Assembly (NCBI GenBank): GCA_937998875.1
Contig: CALLBO010000031.1
Span: forward strand, 24,702 to 88,701
Length of the DNA: 64,000 nucleotides
From: an uncultured Granulosicoccaceae bacterium
GTDB lineage: Bacteria; Pseudomonadota; Gammaproteobacteria; Granulosicoccales; Granulosicoccaceae
Direction: 5' to 3'
The notes under the pieces are model-generated. The model had not been told where the DNA came from. It saw only the letters and a list, made by a program, of their open reading frames with translations, and did no database searches. Every line of letters begins with the position of its first letter. Within the stretch, counting starts at the first letter, position 1. A program made the translations under genes and the position numbers. Positions 1-8,972 of the stretch are shown one piece after another.

Positions 1-164
1 TCATTGCGAAACAGTGGGATCAACACAGACGCTGGCGTTTGATCGCCCTGCTGCACTTCACGGGGCAGTTCATCGGGCAAGTCGCCAGGCAGATCAGATC
101 GTTGCAGGAATCCTGCAGTCTCCTGCACCCAGTTCAGTGAGTTAATCACAGACGACTCAGACAT
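1..164 (-). CDS. Nudix-family hydrolase, N-terminal fragment (probable CoA pyrophosphatase)
   Basis: The reading frame starts with ATG at 164 and runs off the left edge, so only about 54 N-terminal residues are visible. It opens MSESSVINSLNW and reaches ASVLIPLFRN at the edge. A short helical leader followed by an 'AAVLIPL' first strand is typical of CoA pyrophosphatase-type Nudix enzymes, which hydrolyse CoA to 3',5'-ADP and phosphopantetheine. The Nudix box itself lies outside the window, so the family call rests on this one strand and is an inference. It diverges from the receiver/GGDEF gene that starts at 251. Confidence 0.5.
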   Translation of the reverse strand, partial: MSESSVINSLNWVQETAGFLQRSDLPGDLPDELPREVQQGDQTPASVLIPLFRN

Positions 165-250
165 TTATATGCTCAGAAGTTGGCACGAATTGCGCGACTC
201 CACAAGGTTAACTGACTCCGATCCAACCATCTATAGCATCACAGCCACCT

Positions 251-1555
251 ATGAGCCTAAACACAAAAGCCGCACCGGCAGAGTCCAATAATTACGGTGG
301 CACCCTGCGCGTGCTTATTGCCGAACAGGAACAAGCGGTTCGCGATGCACTGGTGGACCGGGTAGAGAAAAGCCTCGGCGTCACTGCCGACGCTGTAAAC
401 ACAGCAGCCTCGGCTCGCAAGCTGATGGAACAACACGCAGGCGAGTACGTTTTGGCGGTGGTTGACACCAGATTGCCGGATGCACCAAACGGTGAAGTAC
501 TGGATTCAATAACAGCTAATTCCATCCCGACAATAGCGATTTCATCAAAAGTAACTGATGAAATCGCTAATCGCCTGCTCGACAAACACATTATAGACTG
601 CGTCTTAAAACGTACCGATGAAGACACAGAGCTGTTAGCTGACATCGTCCAGCAAACTTTATGCAATCCACAGCGTAAAATTCTTTACTTCAGTACTGAC
701 GACTTTAACCGGAAAAAAATACGGCAGTTACTGGACATTCATCGATACACTGTTATCGACGTACGCAACAAGGCAGACATTCGCCGACAGCTCAGTGAGC
801 ATCAGGATATTTCGCTGATCATCATGGATCAAAGCACATTGCAGTTCAATGCGATAGATACCATAAGCGAGCTGCGGCAACACTATCGCCGTGAAGATCT
901 CGCCATTGCAACCATCTGTGAGCAGGATGACCAGCAGCTCGGTGCCAAATTGCTCCGCGCCGGGGCTAACGATGTTATCCGGCAGCCCATGCCAACGGAC
1001 GAGTTCTACTATCGCATTAAGCAATGGGTCGAATCAGTTGAACGGGTCCGTGAAATCAAGTACTCAGCCACCAGAGACATTCTTACTGGAACCTACAATC
1101 GCGACTACCTGTTTGACATTGGTGAAAAGCTCTATGCCAGTGCTGCACGCGGGGACATAGAACTGACACTGGCCATGATAGAAATCGATAACTTCGAGGC
1201 CATTACAACAAAATACGGACCGCAGGCAAGTAACGTATTACTCAAAACACTGGCACCACTGCTCGGTGCAGAGCTACGTCAAAATGATGTACTGGCGCGC
1301 TACGACGCTTCCACATTTGTTTGTCTGGTAAGCAACGTCGGTGAACACAATGCCATTATGGTCTGCGAGCGGTTAAGACAGCTGGTGACAAAAACTGAAA
1401 TCGAATACCAGAGCGGTAACCTTGAAATAAGCTGCAGCGTCGGTGCTACAACGAATACAGGTGATTCATTTTTAGCAATGATAGACAATGCCAATCAGTC
1501 GCTGCAAAGTGCTATCGATAGAGGCAGAAACTGCGTAGTAGTCAGTGGTGCTTAG
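251..1555 (+). CDS. Double-receiver response regulator with degenerate GGDEF domain
   Basis: 434 aa, with no signal peptide or membrane segment. Receiver domain 1 spans about residues 18-137, with a candidate phospho-acceptor Asp72 (VVDTRLPD) and Lys120. Receiver 2 spans about 143-263, with Asp193 (IMDQST), but Gln replaces the usual Lys before the conserved Pro (RQPM, about 245). A GGDEF-type fold follows at 270-434; it keeps the metal-site strand EIDNF (Asp313), but the signature is YDAST (351-355) instead of GGDEF. Catalytic diguanylate cyclases need the signature Gly and acidic residues, so cyclase activity is unlikely and a c-di-GMP or GTP sensing, or purely structural, output role is more plausible. 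No histidine kinase is adjacent. The gene stands alone. Confidence 0.85.
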   Translation: MSLNTKAAPAESNNYGGTLRVLIAEQEQAVRDALVDRVEKSLGVTADAVNTAASARKLMEQHAGEYVLAVVDTRLPDAPNGEVLDSITANSIPTIAISSKVTDEIANRLLDKHIIDCVLKRTDEDTELLADIVQQTLCNPQRKILYFSTDDFNRKKIRQLLDIHRYTVIDVRNKADIRRQLSEHQDISLIIMDQSTLQFNAIDTISELRQHYRREDLAIATICEQDDQQLGAKLLRAGANDVIRQPMPTDEFYYRIKQWVESVERVREIKYSATRDILTGTYNRDYLFDIGEKLYASAARGDIELTLAMIEIDNFEAITTKYGPQASNVLLKTLAPLLGAELRQNDVLARYDASTFVCLVSNVGEHNAIMVCERLRQLVTKTEIEYQSGNLEISCSVGATTNTGDSFLAMIDNANQSLQSAIDRGRNCVVVSGA

Positions 1556-1591
1556 TAGCTAGTGGGCTGTATCAAACAGTGCACCAAACAA

Positions 1592-1771
1592 CTAAAGCAG
1601 CCGGTTCCTTACTGTGCCGCACCGATTACAACGATACACTGTCACCAGCTTACCGCTTTTGACGTCGAATTTCTGGGTCGACTCAATTTTCCATTTGTGG
1701 TGATTGCTTGCACAAAGAGTCTTACCTTTGGAGGAGGCCTTTTTCTTTTTAAAAGCCAGTATCTTCGACAT
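1592..1771 (-). CDS. Small conserved basic protein with CxxC knuckle (59 aa)
   Basis: The frame opens with ATG at 1771 and ends at TAG 1592-1594, giving MSKILAFKKKK... and ending CGTVRNRLL. It has a lysine-rich N-terminus, then a KTLC...HHKWKIE segment and a YRCNRCGT knuckle, that is one Cys plus His-His followed by a CxxC pair. This resembles small zinc-ribbon-like proteins I recall from Pseudomonas and related genera with the pattern KTLC..xHKWE...VYRCxRCG. No function is known to me. The Shine-Dalgarno site is weak. The codon-like pattern and the family resemblance make it more than a chance frame. It is convergent with the upstream receiver/GGDEF gene. Confidence 0.65.
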   Translation of the reverse strand: MSKILAFKKKKASSKGKTLCASNHHKWKIESTQKFDVKSGKLVTVYRCNRCGTVRNRLL

Positions 1772-2008
1772 AACCGCTAATATTTTCCCGTTTACCCATT
1801 AGAACACCAAACTGCTCTGGCCCACCACTATTACTGCCCGCTGATACTGGCTCAAAACGGACCAGAGCCTGCCTACGCGGCACATTTACACGCCGACTAC
1901 TCTGTCTTGCAGCACGAACCATATCAAGTTAACGTGCTAGCCTGAACTAAAGGAATTAACCTTCGCCTAAATCAGCCCAGCAAGATTTGATAATTTCAGG
2001 AGGAACAG

Positions 2009-2455
2009 ATGAAAACAGTCACCCAGCTACTAGCAGGTAAACCTACGGAGATCTGGACCATCAATGCATCGCAGCCTGTGATTGATGCAATAAAATACAT
2101 GGCAGAAAAAAACATTGGCGCTTTGCTCGTCACTGACCTAACCGACACCACACGCGGCGCACAGCTAACCGGAATCATTTCAGAGCGCGATTACGCGCGT
2201 AAAGTAATCCTGCAGGGAAAATCCTCCAGAGAAACACCGGTAGCAGAGATTATGTCAACAAATGTTATTAGTGTAGGGCCTGACGATACGATAGATACTT
2301 GCATGTCTCTAATGACGCAACACAATGTTCGACACCTTCCAGTATTGGAAAAAGAGAAAATTGTCGGTGTGCTTTCAATAGGTGATTTGGTGAGAGCAAC
2401 GATTGCTGATCAACAGGCGACCATTGAGCAACTCTCCGGCTACATCATGAGTTAA
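2009..2455 (+). CDS. CBS-domain pair protein
   Basis: 148 aa made almost entirely of two CBS motifs, at about residues 10-65 and 77-135; the second contains IMSTNVISVGPDDTI and VRHLPVLE. A strong ribosome site (AGGAGG, 1999-2004) precedes the ATG. Stand-alone CBS pairs bind adenine nucleotides, S-adenosylmethionine or NAD and act as energy or ligand sensors. It lies 140 bp before the SLC13-type permease on the same strand, so control of that transporter is possible but only an inference from position. No catalytic domain is fused. Confidence 0.88.
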   Translation: MKTVTQLLAGKPTEIWTINASQPVIDAIKYMAEKNIGALLVTDLTDTTRGAQLTGIISERDYARKVILQGKSSRETPVAEIMSTNVISVGPDDTIDTCMSLMTQHNVRHLPVLEKEKIVGVLSIGDLVRATIADQQATIEQLSGYIMS

Positions 2456-2547
2456 TACAGTTTTACGTGGCATACATGAAATGTAGCAGTAATCCGGCAA
2501 CCACGCGTTATACTTGGTTAACTCACTCATCAGCAGGTTTCCTGTCA

Positions 2548-2577
2548 CGATAGGCCATCAGGTGTATCAGGCTATCG
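2548..2577 (+). promoter_or_regulatory. Hairpin in the leader of the permease gene
   Basis: CGATAG (2548-2553) pairs with CTATCG (2572-2577), and adjacent CC/GG can extend the stem past one unpaired G. The loop holds a near-repeat of the word atcagg. It ends 18 nt before the permease ATG, close to its weak ribosome site (ACGGA), so it could act on translation. It has no U-run and is not a typical terminator. Confidence 0.35.
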
Positions 2578-2595
2578 TTCGACGGACAATATTTC

Positions 2596-4371
2596 ATGAC
2601 CACGCCGCAAATCACGATCACAGTCATTCTGTTTATCACGCTGATACTATTTGCCTGGGGCAAGTACCGACACGATATTGTCGCTATTTTCTGTCTGGTG
2701 ATGGCAGTCGTGGCAGGCGTTGTTCCTTCAGAAGACGCATTCACAGGCTTCGGCCATGCAGCTGTAATTACAGTCGCTGCCGTATTGATTATCAGCCATG
2801 CGCTTAAGAATGCTGGGGTAGTGAATGTTATCGCATCCTACCTTACTCCGTTTACCGACAACATTTATATACATATTGCATCACTCACTGCAGTGGTCAC
2901 GGTAGCCTCCGCGTTTATGAATAATGTCGGTGCACTGGCATTGATGTTACCGGTTGCCATTGCGACTGCGAATCAGGCGAATCGCTCACCGGCACTGGTG
3001 TTAATGCCACTGGCGTTTGGCAGTATCCTTGGTGGTATGACCACACTGATCGGCACACCACCGAATATCATTATTGCAAGCTATCGGGCAGAAGTCAGCG
3101 GTGAAGCATTCTCGATGTTCGATTTCAGTCCGGTTGGTTTCTTCGTTGCCCTTATCGGACTTGCGTTCATCACGCTGATCGGCTGGCGCTTTATACCGAC
3201 AGACAGAAGCAGCAAAGACGGCACCGCACTCTTTGAAATCTCGCACTACCTGACAGAGATCGAGATTAAGCCGGGTTCGGCTCTGGTTGGCGAGCTACTT
3301 AAAGACAATGAGATATTCGGTTCAGATCAGGTAGATGTTGTCGGCATGGCACAAAAAAACGGCTTTGCCCGACCTATACCGTTGCAGTATCGTTTTTCAG
3401 AAGAAGATATCCTGCTGGTGCAGGGAGATCCTTCTCACCTGCAGCAAATCGTTGAAGAAAACGGCCTTGAGCTACTCACCACGGCTTCAAGCAATTTTAT
3501 CCAACCACAATCCGATAACGAGATAATGCTTGAAGGCGTTGTCGGACAAACCTCGCCATTGATTGATCGCAGCGTTGAATACTTACGTATTCAAGCCAAA
3601 AGAACCATGGCACTGGTGGGTATTGCGCGTAACGGTGAAGTGATTAAAACCCGACTGAAGCGGCAGCGCTTTAAAGCAGGTGATGTATTGTTGGTATTTG
3701 GTGACGCAGATTCTATTGATGAGCAGTTCCAAAACCTCGGGCTTTGGCCGCTGGCTAAACGACCGCTGTCGCTTAATCGTCAGCGTAAAGTAATTCCGGC
3801 GCTACTCGTATTTGCAGGTGCTATTGCAATGGGTGTTGCAGGCTTTGTTACCTTGCCCATCGCATTTCTAATAGCGATTGGTATTTTCATATTAATGAAA
3901 ATCATTTCGGTGAGAGAAATCTATGATGAGATTGACTGGCCGGTTATTGTGCTTCTTGGTTCGATGATTCCCGTCGGAAGAGCACTGGAGAGTACCGGCA
4001 CGACCAACTGGATGGCGAATGCAATCCTGCAAGTCACCGAAGGACTGCCAGCCGTGGCACTGCTTACCATGATTCTTGTTGTCACCATGTTCCTGTCGGA
4101 TATCATCAACAACGCGGCAACAGCGCTCGTTATGGCGCCAATCGGTGTGGCTATTGCCACGTCACTCGGTGTTAGCAGTGATGCTTTTCTGATGGCGGTG
4201 GCAGTCGGGGCTTCCTGTGCTTTTCTAACCCCCATTGGTCACCAGTCCAACACGCTGGTGATGGGGCCGGGTGGCTATCACTTTGGCGATTACTGGCGAA
4301 TGGGTCTGCCGCTGGAAATTATTATTGTGGCGGTATCAGTACCCATATTACTTATCGTTTGGCCGTTGTGA
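2596..4371 (+). CDS. SLC13/DASS-type anion permease with two RCK_C (TrkA-C) domains
   Basis: 591 aa inner-membrane transporter. Hydrophobic helices fill residues 1-200 and again about 395-591, with the conserved AFMNNVGALALMLPVA and IGTPPNI segments typical of the CitT/ArsB superfamily. The central cytoplasmic part, about 210-380, holds two TrkA-C-like ligand domains (GSALVGELLKDN... and GQTSPLIDRSVEYL...). Such proteins carry sulfate, dicarboxylates or related anions by Na+ or H+ symport; the substrate cannot be read from the sequence. The upstream CBS-pair gene is a possible regulatory partner. A strong hairpin terminator follows immediately. Confidence 0.9.
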   Translation: MTTPQITITVILFITLILFAWGKYRHDIVAIFCLVMAVVAGVVPSEDAFTGFGHAAVITVAAVLIISHALKNAGVVNVIASYLTPFTDNIYIHIASLTAVVTVASAFMNNVGALALMLPVAIATANQANRSPALVLMPLAFGSILGGMTTLIGTPPNIIIASYRAEVSGEAFSMFDFSPVGFFVALIGLAFITLIGWRFIPTDRSSKDGTALFEISHYLTEIEIKPGSALVGELLKDNEIFGSDQVDVVGMAQKNGFARPIPLQYRFSEEDILLVQGDPSHLQQIVEENGLELLTTASSNFIQPQSDNEIMLEGVVGQTSPLIDRSVEYLRIQAKRTMALVGIARNGEVIKTRLKRQRFKAGDVLLVFGDADSIDEQFQNLGLWPLAKRPLSLNRQRKVIPALLVFAGAIAMGVAGFVTLPIAFLIAIGIFILMKIISVREIYDEIDWPVIVLLGSMIPVGRALESTGTTNWMANAILQVTEGLPAVALLTMILVVTMFLSDIINNAATALVMAPIGVAIATSLGVSSDAFLMAVAVGASCAFLTPIGHQSNTLVMGPGGYHFGDYWRMGLPLEIIIVAVSVPILLIVWPL

Positions 4372-4388
4372 CTCAGTGAGCAACCAAT

Positions 4389-4417
4389 AAAAAAGCCAGC
4401 AAACGCTGGCCTTTTTT
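4389..4417. terminator. Bidirectional intrinsic terminator between convergent genes
   Basis: GCCAGC (4395-4400), loop AAAC and GCTGGC (4405-4410), flanked by an A-run (4389-4394) and a T-run (4412-4417), so it can serve both the permease (+) and the OmpA lipoprotein gene (-). Confidence 0.9.
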
Positions 4418-4451
4418 AACAATCCTGATCCCGGATTAATTAACTCCTAAA

Positions 4452-5141
4452 TTAAACCGGCGAGTTATACGCTGCCGCTTCCCGACCTTCAACAATCGGT
4501 TTCAGGAATATTTCTACACGACGGTTGCGACTGCGCCCATCTTCTGTTGCATTACTCGCGACAGGCACACTTTCACCACGACCTTCCGTTCTGGTCCTTG
4601 GTTCGTTAACACCCTGCCTTGTCAGATAACGCTTAACGCTGCTCGCGCGCTGCACAGACAGTTGCTGGTTGTATGAATCCGAACCGGTACTGTCGGTGTG
4701 ACCGATTATATGCACCACCGTTTGCGGGTAGTCTGCAAGAACGCTGGCGACCTTATTCAGGCTGGTATAGAAACCACGGTTTATTCGTGAACTGTCGATG
4801 TCAAAGGACACTTCGCTATCAAGATCCAGTTTCAAGGTGTTATTAGCCAGGCGGGAAATCTGTATTTCCTGAGCAGCCTGTTCACGCCGAAGTTGTGCTT
4901 CAAGCTCACGCTGCTGATCATCCATATACTTGCCAACTGCACTACCCGCCAGAGCACCGGCTACAGCGCCAACGTAACGACCTTTGTCATGATCGACCTG
5001 GTGGCCAAGTACCGCACCCGCCACAGCACCTACTGCAGCACCAGTGCCGGCACGGCTAATAGACCCATCGCTGGCACAGGCTGAAATGCCTGCGGCAAGC
5101 ACCGATATAATCGCAATATTTTTGTAAGAAATCATATTCAT
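4452..5141 (-). CDS. OmpA-family lipoprotein with glycine zipper (YiaD-like)
   Basis: About 229 aa from the ATG at 5141; a longer frame begins only with a TTG at 5159, and an ATG at 5135 is also possible. The N-terminus is a lipoprotein signal ending in the lipobox ISAC. A glycine-zipper segment follows (GAAVGAVAGAVLG and VGAVAGALAGSAVG). The C-terminal OmpA/MotB-like domain, about the last 115 residues, binds peptidoglycan and carries the HIIGHTDSTGS and RRVEI motifs. It is expected in the outer membrane, linking it to the cell wall. It belongs to a run of three surface-protein genes on this strand, 250 bp downstream of the OmpA barrel gene. Confidence 0.88.
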   Translation of the reverse strand: MNMISYKNIAIISVLAAGISACASDGSISRAGTGAAVGAVAGAVLGHQVDHDKGRYVGAVAGALAGSAVGKYMDDQQRELEAQLRREQAAQEIQISRLANNTLKLDLDSEVSFDIDSSRINRGFYTSLNKVASVLADYPQTVVHIIGHTDSTGSDSYNQQLSVQRASSVKRYLTRQGVNEPRTRTEGRGESVPVASNATEDGRSRNRRVEIFLKPIVEGREAAAYNSPV

Positions 5142-5390
5142 CACCCGTCTGAACAACAAAACCTATGGGTTTTGCTCAAGTAAAACAACCGATTCAGGTA
5201 CGAACTGCACCCGAGTGCCCCTATAGCGGCCAATTCTAGGATGCATTTACTGACGGTTGCTGAACGAGAAACAATCAATACCCGGGATGAAAAAACTGTA
5301 ACCCGTTTCACACGGGACCGACGCAAGACAACGGCCTCCTCTATAGCGGTGGCCTGGAGTACAACCCTTATAATTCAATACAGTTTACAA

Positions 5391-6536
5391 TTACTGAACA
5401 ATCTTAATCTCTACCCGTCGGTTGGCAAGTCGTCCGGCCTCCGTACTGTTACTTTGCACAGGACGACTTTCACCGTACCCTATCGCCGACATACGGCCCA
5501 GATCCACTCCGCCAATATCCTTAAGATACCTAACCACCGTTTCTGCACGTTTGCGCGACAGTTCCATGTTATCTGCTGCAGGACCACGGTTGTCAGTATG
5601 AGCCTGGATCGAAATCCTGACCTCATCATTTTCTTTAAGCTGCTGAATAACCTTATCCAGCGCTTCACTGCCATCCTGAGTTAAATCTGCAGACCCGGTA
5701 GCGAACGTAACGCCTTCCAGTACACCGGTGAAGTCACAACCGTTACTATCAACTGCTGCACCCTTGGCCGTAGCATCGCATAAATCATCGCGATCATTAA
5801 CACCATCGCCGTCAGCGTCTATACCTGGCCCGTTTAACTTTTTAGCAGACGCGTTATCTTCATCCGACGCTGGCTTCAACCCGTCCGCTCTTTCGAGGAT
5901 CATCGGCAGGCTGCCATCATCTTTCTTAATACGAAATCGCTTGACGATATTCAGGCTGACAACACGCGCATCTGAATCAAAATTATGTACCTCGCCACGT
6001 ATGCCGAATCCGTTGCTTAAGTTGTATTCAGCACCAAAACCTGCGGACCAGTGCCAGTCATTCTTTCTGTTGAACTCAATACCAAGGCCATCATTGTTCA
6101 GTCTGCCGCCACCGAGTCGGGCATAGATGTTAAGCCCACTGCGGTTCGCCAGCGAATCTACTCCACCACCGCCAAGCAGATACAACAGACCACTCACACC
6201 GATGGCGGAATACCCGATACGCCCGGATGGGCCATCATCACTAGCCAGAGAGGCCGCACCCATATCGGAGTAGTAACCTTCAACAGACAATCGTGCACTA
6301 AGGTCACGCCCGAAGAACAATTGCGTACCACTGTCATTGCTGTCAGCAACGGTATAGCCAGATTCATTGACCCGCGGTTCAATATCAGAACCGCCATAGC
6401 CTACCCCACCATAATAGTTACCGCTCAAACCTATCGATGGAAAGTCCAGCGCCAGGGCGCTGGTTGACCAGCAGGCAGTTGCTAAGGTGGCAAGTGCGAG
6501 ATTGGAAGAAAGTGTCTTTCGAATTCGCAGGGTCAT
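5391..6536 (-). CDS. OmpA-family outer-membrane protein: beta-barrel, TSP3 linker, OmpA-C domain
   Basis: 381 aa. A signal peptide (about 1-29, ending SALA) is followed by a small beta-barrel region rich in alternating aromatic strands (LSGNYYGGVGYGG...). A short calcium-binding thrombospondin-3-like linker sits near 237-268 (DADGDGVNDRDD, with a Cys pair). An OmpA-C peptidoglycan-binding domain covers about 270-381 (IQAHTDNRGPAADN, RRVEIKIVQ). An AAGGA ribosome site precedes the ATG. It lies 18 bp downstream of the CTERM-tailed TSP3 protein, so the two are probably cotranscribed. This is the OprF/OmpA architecture, a structural outer-membrane anchor and possible slow porin. Confidence 0.88.
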   Translation of the reverse strand: MTLRIRKTLSSNLALATLATACWSTSALALDFPSIGLSGNYYGGVGYGGSDIEPRVNESGYTVADSNDSGTQLFFGRDLSARLSVEGYYSDMGAASLASDDGPSGRIGYSAIGVSGLLYLLGGGGVDSLANRSGLNIYARLGGGRLNNDGLGIEFNRKNDWHWSAGFGAEYNLSNGFGIRGEVHNFDSDARVVSLNIVKRFRIKKDDGSLPMILERADGLKPASDEDNASAKKLNGPGIDADGDGVNDRDDLCDATAKGAAVDSNGCDFTGVLEGVTFATGSADLTQDGSEALDKVIQQLKENDEVRISIQAHTDNRGPAADNMELSRKRAETVVRYLKDIGGVDLGRMSAIGYGESRPVQSNSTEAGRLANRRVEIKIVQ

Positions 6537-6554
6537 TTGTGATCCTTAATTAAA

Positions 6555-7670
6555 TCATTTCAATTTGCGACGACGCACTCCAAGTAACGCTAGCAGCGAC
6601 AACATGGGTAGCAACGGGTCGAAACCACCACCGCTGCTAAGCGTACATCCACCGCCGGAAAGGCCGGTTTCAACTATTGCATTGACTGGCCCCGACTGAA
6701 CAGTGACCGTCTGGCTACCATCTGTATCGGGATCGAGTGAATCGGGAATACCATCGCCATTACTGTCTCCGGTACCTTCGTCAACATCAGACACACCATC
6801 GCCGTCATCATCTGCATCGAGGTCGTCTGTTATGCCATCTCCATCTGTATCGGTAGAAACGTCGACACCGTTAGGCTCTTGTGAATCAGGAATGCCATCA
6901 CCGTCAGAATCTGTGACCTCGCCACTGCCATTCAGCGGCATGCCGTTGTCGTCGACTGCACCATCGATCATCCCGTCGCCATTGGTATCTGCTGCTGTGT
7001 TGCCTGCCTCATCAACATCCATCAAACCGTCATTGTCGGAATCAAGATCCAGCGAATCGGGAATTCCGTCACTATCAGTGTCAACCAGTCCGTTGCCTTC
7101 AATATCGTCCGGGATGCCGTCATTGTCATCATCCATATCTTCATCATCAAACATTCCGTCACCGTCGGTATCGATGCGAATACTGATATCAGGATCAATC
7201 TCGTCGGCAATGCCATCGAGATCTACATCGGTACAACCTTCAGTGAAAATAGTCCATGAGCGCGGTTCAGAGGTATCAGAACCCCCTTGTCCGGTACCGG
7301 ATGAATCGATTAATACTGCGGTGATTACAGCGCTTTCACCAGCCGGCGTACCCGGCTTGAGAGTGTAGGTCAGTGTTCGGGACGGCCAGCTGACAAACGG
7401 AAATGTGCTGAAAATGTCCGGATTGGAGACGCCAGTGATGCGAAAATCAACACGGGAGGTACCGCCATCACCGTCGGTAACATTTTGCGCCCATTCAGTA
7501 AAACTCACATCACCATCGCACGGTGTGCTGGTTGGGTTAAAACCTGGGTCAAAGCTCGGCGGATTGTTGGGGGCAGCCTGTAAGGCAGTCGTTGCAAGTG
7601 CGGCGGCAATACAAACCGGAAGGCTTGCCAGACGCGCTTGTGATCGTAAATCAATGTTTGGTTTTTTCAC
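6555..7670 (-). CDS. Secreted Asp-rich thrombospondin-3 repeat protein with CTERM-like sorting tail
   Basis: 371 aa starting at GTG 7670 behind a good GAGGAAC ribosome site. A signal peptide covers about 1-32 (TTALQA). Residues 33-150 form a Cys-containing domain of unknown type. Residues about 150-315 are many calcium-binding TSP3-like units (DTDGDGMFDDEDMDDD, DSDGDGIPDSQEPNG). The C-terminus is a tripartite sorting signal: SGGGC (338-342), a hydrophobic stretch (about 352-364: LLPMLSLLALLGV) and the basic end RRRKLK. The Cys plus DPxLP pattern is like JDVT-CTERM tails as I recall them, while the Gly run resembles the GlyGly-CTERM tails cut by rhombosortase. It is probably exported and then anchored or released. 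A possible rhombosortase lies 7 kb away. Confidence 0.82.
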   Translation of the reverse strand: MKKPNIDLRSQARLASLPVCIAAALATTALQAAPNNPPSFDPGFNPTSTPCDGDVSFTEWAQNVTDGDGGTSRVDFRITGVSNPDIFSTFPFVSWPSRTLTYTLKPGTPAGESAVITAVLIDSSGTGQGGSDTSEPRSWTIFTEGCTDVDLDGIADEIDPDISIRIDTDGDGMFDDEDMDDDNDGIPDDIEGNGLVDTDSDGIPDSLDLDSDNDGLMDVDEAGNTAADTNGDGMIDGAVDDNGMPLNGSGEVTDSDGDGIPDSQEPNGVDVSTDTDGDGITDDLDADDDGDGVSDVDEGTGDSNGDGIPDSLDPDTDGSQTVTVQSGPVNAIVETGLSGGGCTLSSGGGFDPLLPMLSLLALLGVRRRKLK

Positions 7671-7915
7671 GGTAGTTCCTCGGTAAAGCCCAAATCAGAA
7701 AACTGCCCATTATTTCCTGATTGCACCGGCAAAACCGCTGAACTATCCGCAACTTACCATTTATGACTAAGATCCGCACCGATCAAAAGACAGCGGCGGC
7801 GATATCAATTTTCTACTTATAAATTAATAACCTGGAGAGCAGACTTCATCTGTAGCTTCGAACTTCGAGAAAATCTATTTGTAATATTTGTGAAACAGTA
7901 CAAGCCACACAACTA

Positions 7916-8719
7916 CTAGCTTTCATTTTCTTCGAGATAGTCTGACCAGTTGTGGTCACCAGCACCAAACACAAAAAAGTGAGGATTTAGCAAAGAATCC
8001 TTCGTGTTGTATCGCAGCTCGCGCATGTTGGTATCGGTGATGTGTCCGCCCGCTTCTTCAACAATGCACTGCGCCGCGCCAGTATCCCACTCGCCCGTCG
8101 GGCCAAGCTTGGCATAAACATCAGCGCTCCCTTCTGCAACCAGGCATGACTTTAGTGCCCCACCCATCGAGACAACTTTGTACTCACCGAGCTTATCGAG
8201 AAATCTATTCAACAGACCGCCGGTTAAAGGTGCACTGCTGCGTGCAACGGTGACGCCTTTTTTCGGGGCTTTTCTAACCGAAATACTTTCAGGTTCAGCA
8301 TCACCGGTTTGCTTCCACGCTCCGCAATCGCGACGGGCCCAGTATGTAACATTTAATACCGGCGCATGTACCACGCCAAGCACCGACACTCCATTTTGGA
8401 TTAGCGCGATATTGACACTGAACTCACCACTTTGTTTAATAAACTCGCGTGTTCCGTCCAGTGGGTCTACCAGCCAGTAGGTATTCCACTCCGTACGTTC
8501 AGCAAAAGGAATGCCGCAGGATTCTTCAGTAAGAATAGGCAGCTCTGGCGACAGAGACTTAAGCTGCTCAATAATAATACGATTGGCAGCAAGATCTGCC
8601 TCTGTGAGCGGGGTGTTGTCATCCTTCGAAGTCACGGTCACTTCAGACTCGTAGTGCTCGAGAATTTTTTTACCCGCTACTTTTGCAATAGCCACGACCT
8701 GATCTAGCCGATCGGACAT
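7916..8719 (-). CDS. cysQ: 3'(2'),5'-bisphosphate nucleotidase
   Basis: Inositol monophosphatase-fold enzyme that hydrolyses adenosine 3',5'-bisphosphate (PAP), a by-product of sulfate assimilation and sulfotransfer, to AMP. From the ATG at 8719 it is 267 aa, near the usual CysQ length. The metal motifs are EE (65-66), DPLDGT (85-90) and WDTGAAQCIVEEAGG near the C-terminus. The frame stays open to 8809 and holds other ATGs (for example 8740), but none has a clear ribosome site, so the start is uncertain. It lies downstream of gspN on the same strand with a gap of about 250 bp. A PAPS-type sulfotransferase gene at 15.7-16.7 kb would produce its substrate. Confidence 0.9.
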   Translation of the reverse strand: MSDRLDQVVAIAKVAGKKILEHYESEVTVTSKDDNTPLTEADLAANRIIIEQLKSLSPELPILTEESCGIPFAERTEWNTYWLVDPLDGTREFIKQSGEFSVNIALIQNGVSVLGVVHAPVLNVTYWARRDCGAWKQTGDAEPESISVRKAPKKGVTVARSSAPLTGGLLNRFLDKLGEYKVVSMGGALKSCLVAEGSADVYAKLGPTGEWDTGAAQCIVEEAGGHITDTNMRELRYNTKDSLLNPHFFVFGAGDHNWSDYLEENES

Positions 8720-8972
8720 ATCGGGTGTTTTAACTGGCATGCAGATCAAGTTCGCTTGATTGGGGACTAAGTGGTCTGCGATGGTATTGCCATTCATACG
8801 CGCAAACAACCGGTAAACTGGATGAAACCATGTGACATATGTAACTTTTAGTCATTTATTCGATAGAGTGGTTCACCGTCATCACTTGCTAATGATTCGC
8901 CGGCGGGTTGGATCGAAATATCAAACGATAAAAGCTACGGCACAATACAGGCCAACGTGGGCCCGGATATGA

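Noticed and set aside
1562..1780. 72-codon plus-strand frame
   Set aside because: Overlaps the better-supported 59-codon minus-strand gene and resembles nothing.
6703..7368. 221-codon plus-strand frame, Ser/Pro-rich
   Set aside because: Exact antisense of the Asp-rich TSP3 repeats; its low-complexity composition is the mirror of GAT/GAC-rich codons. No ribosome site.
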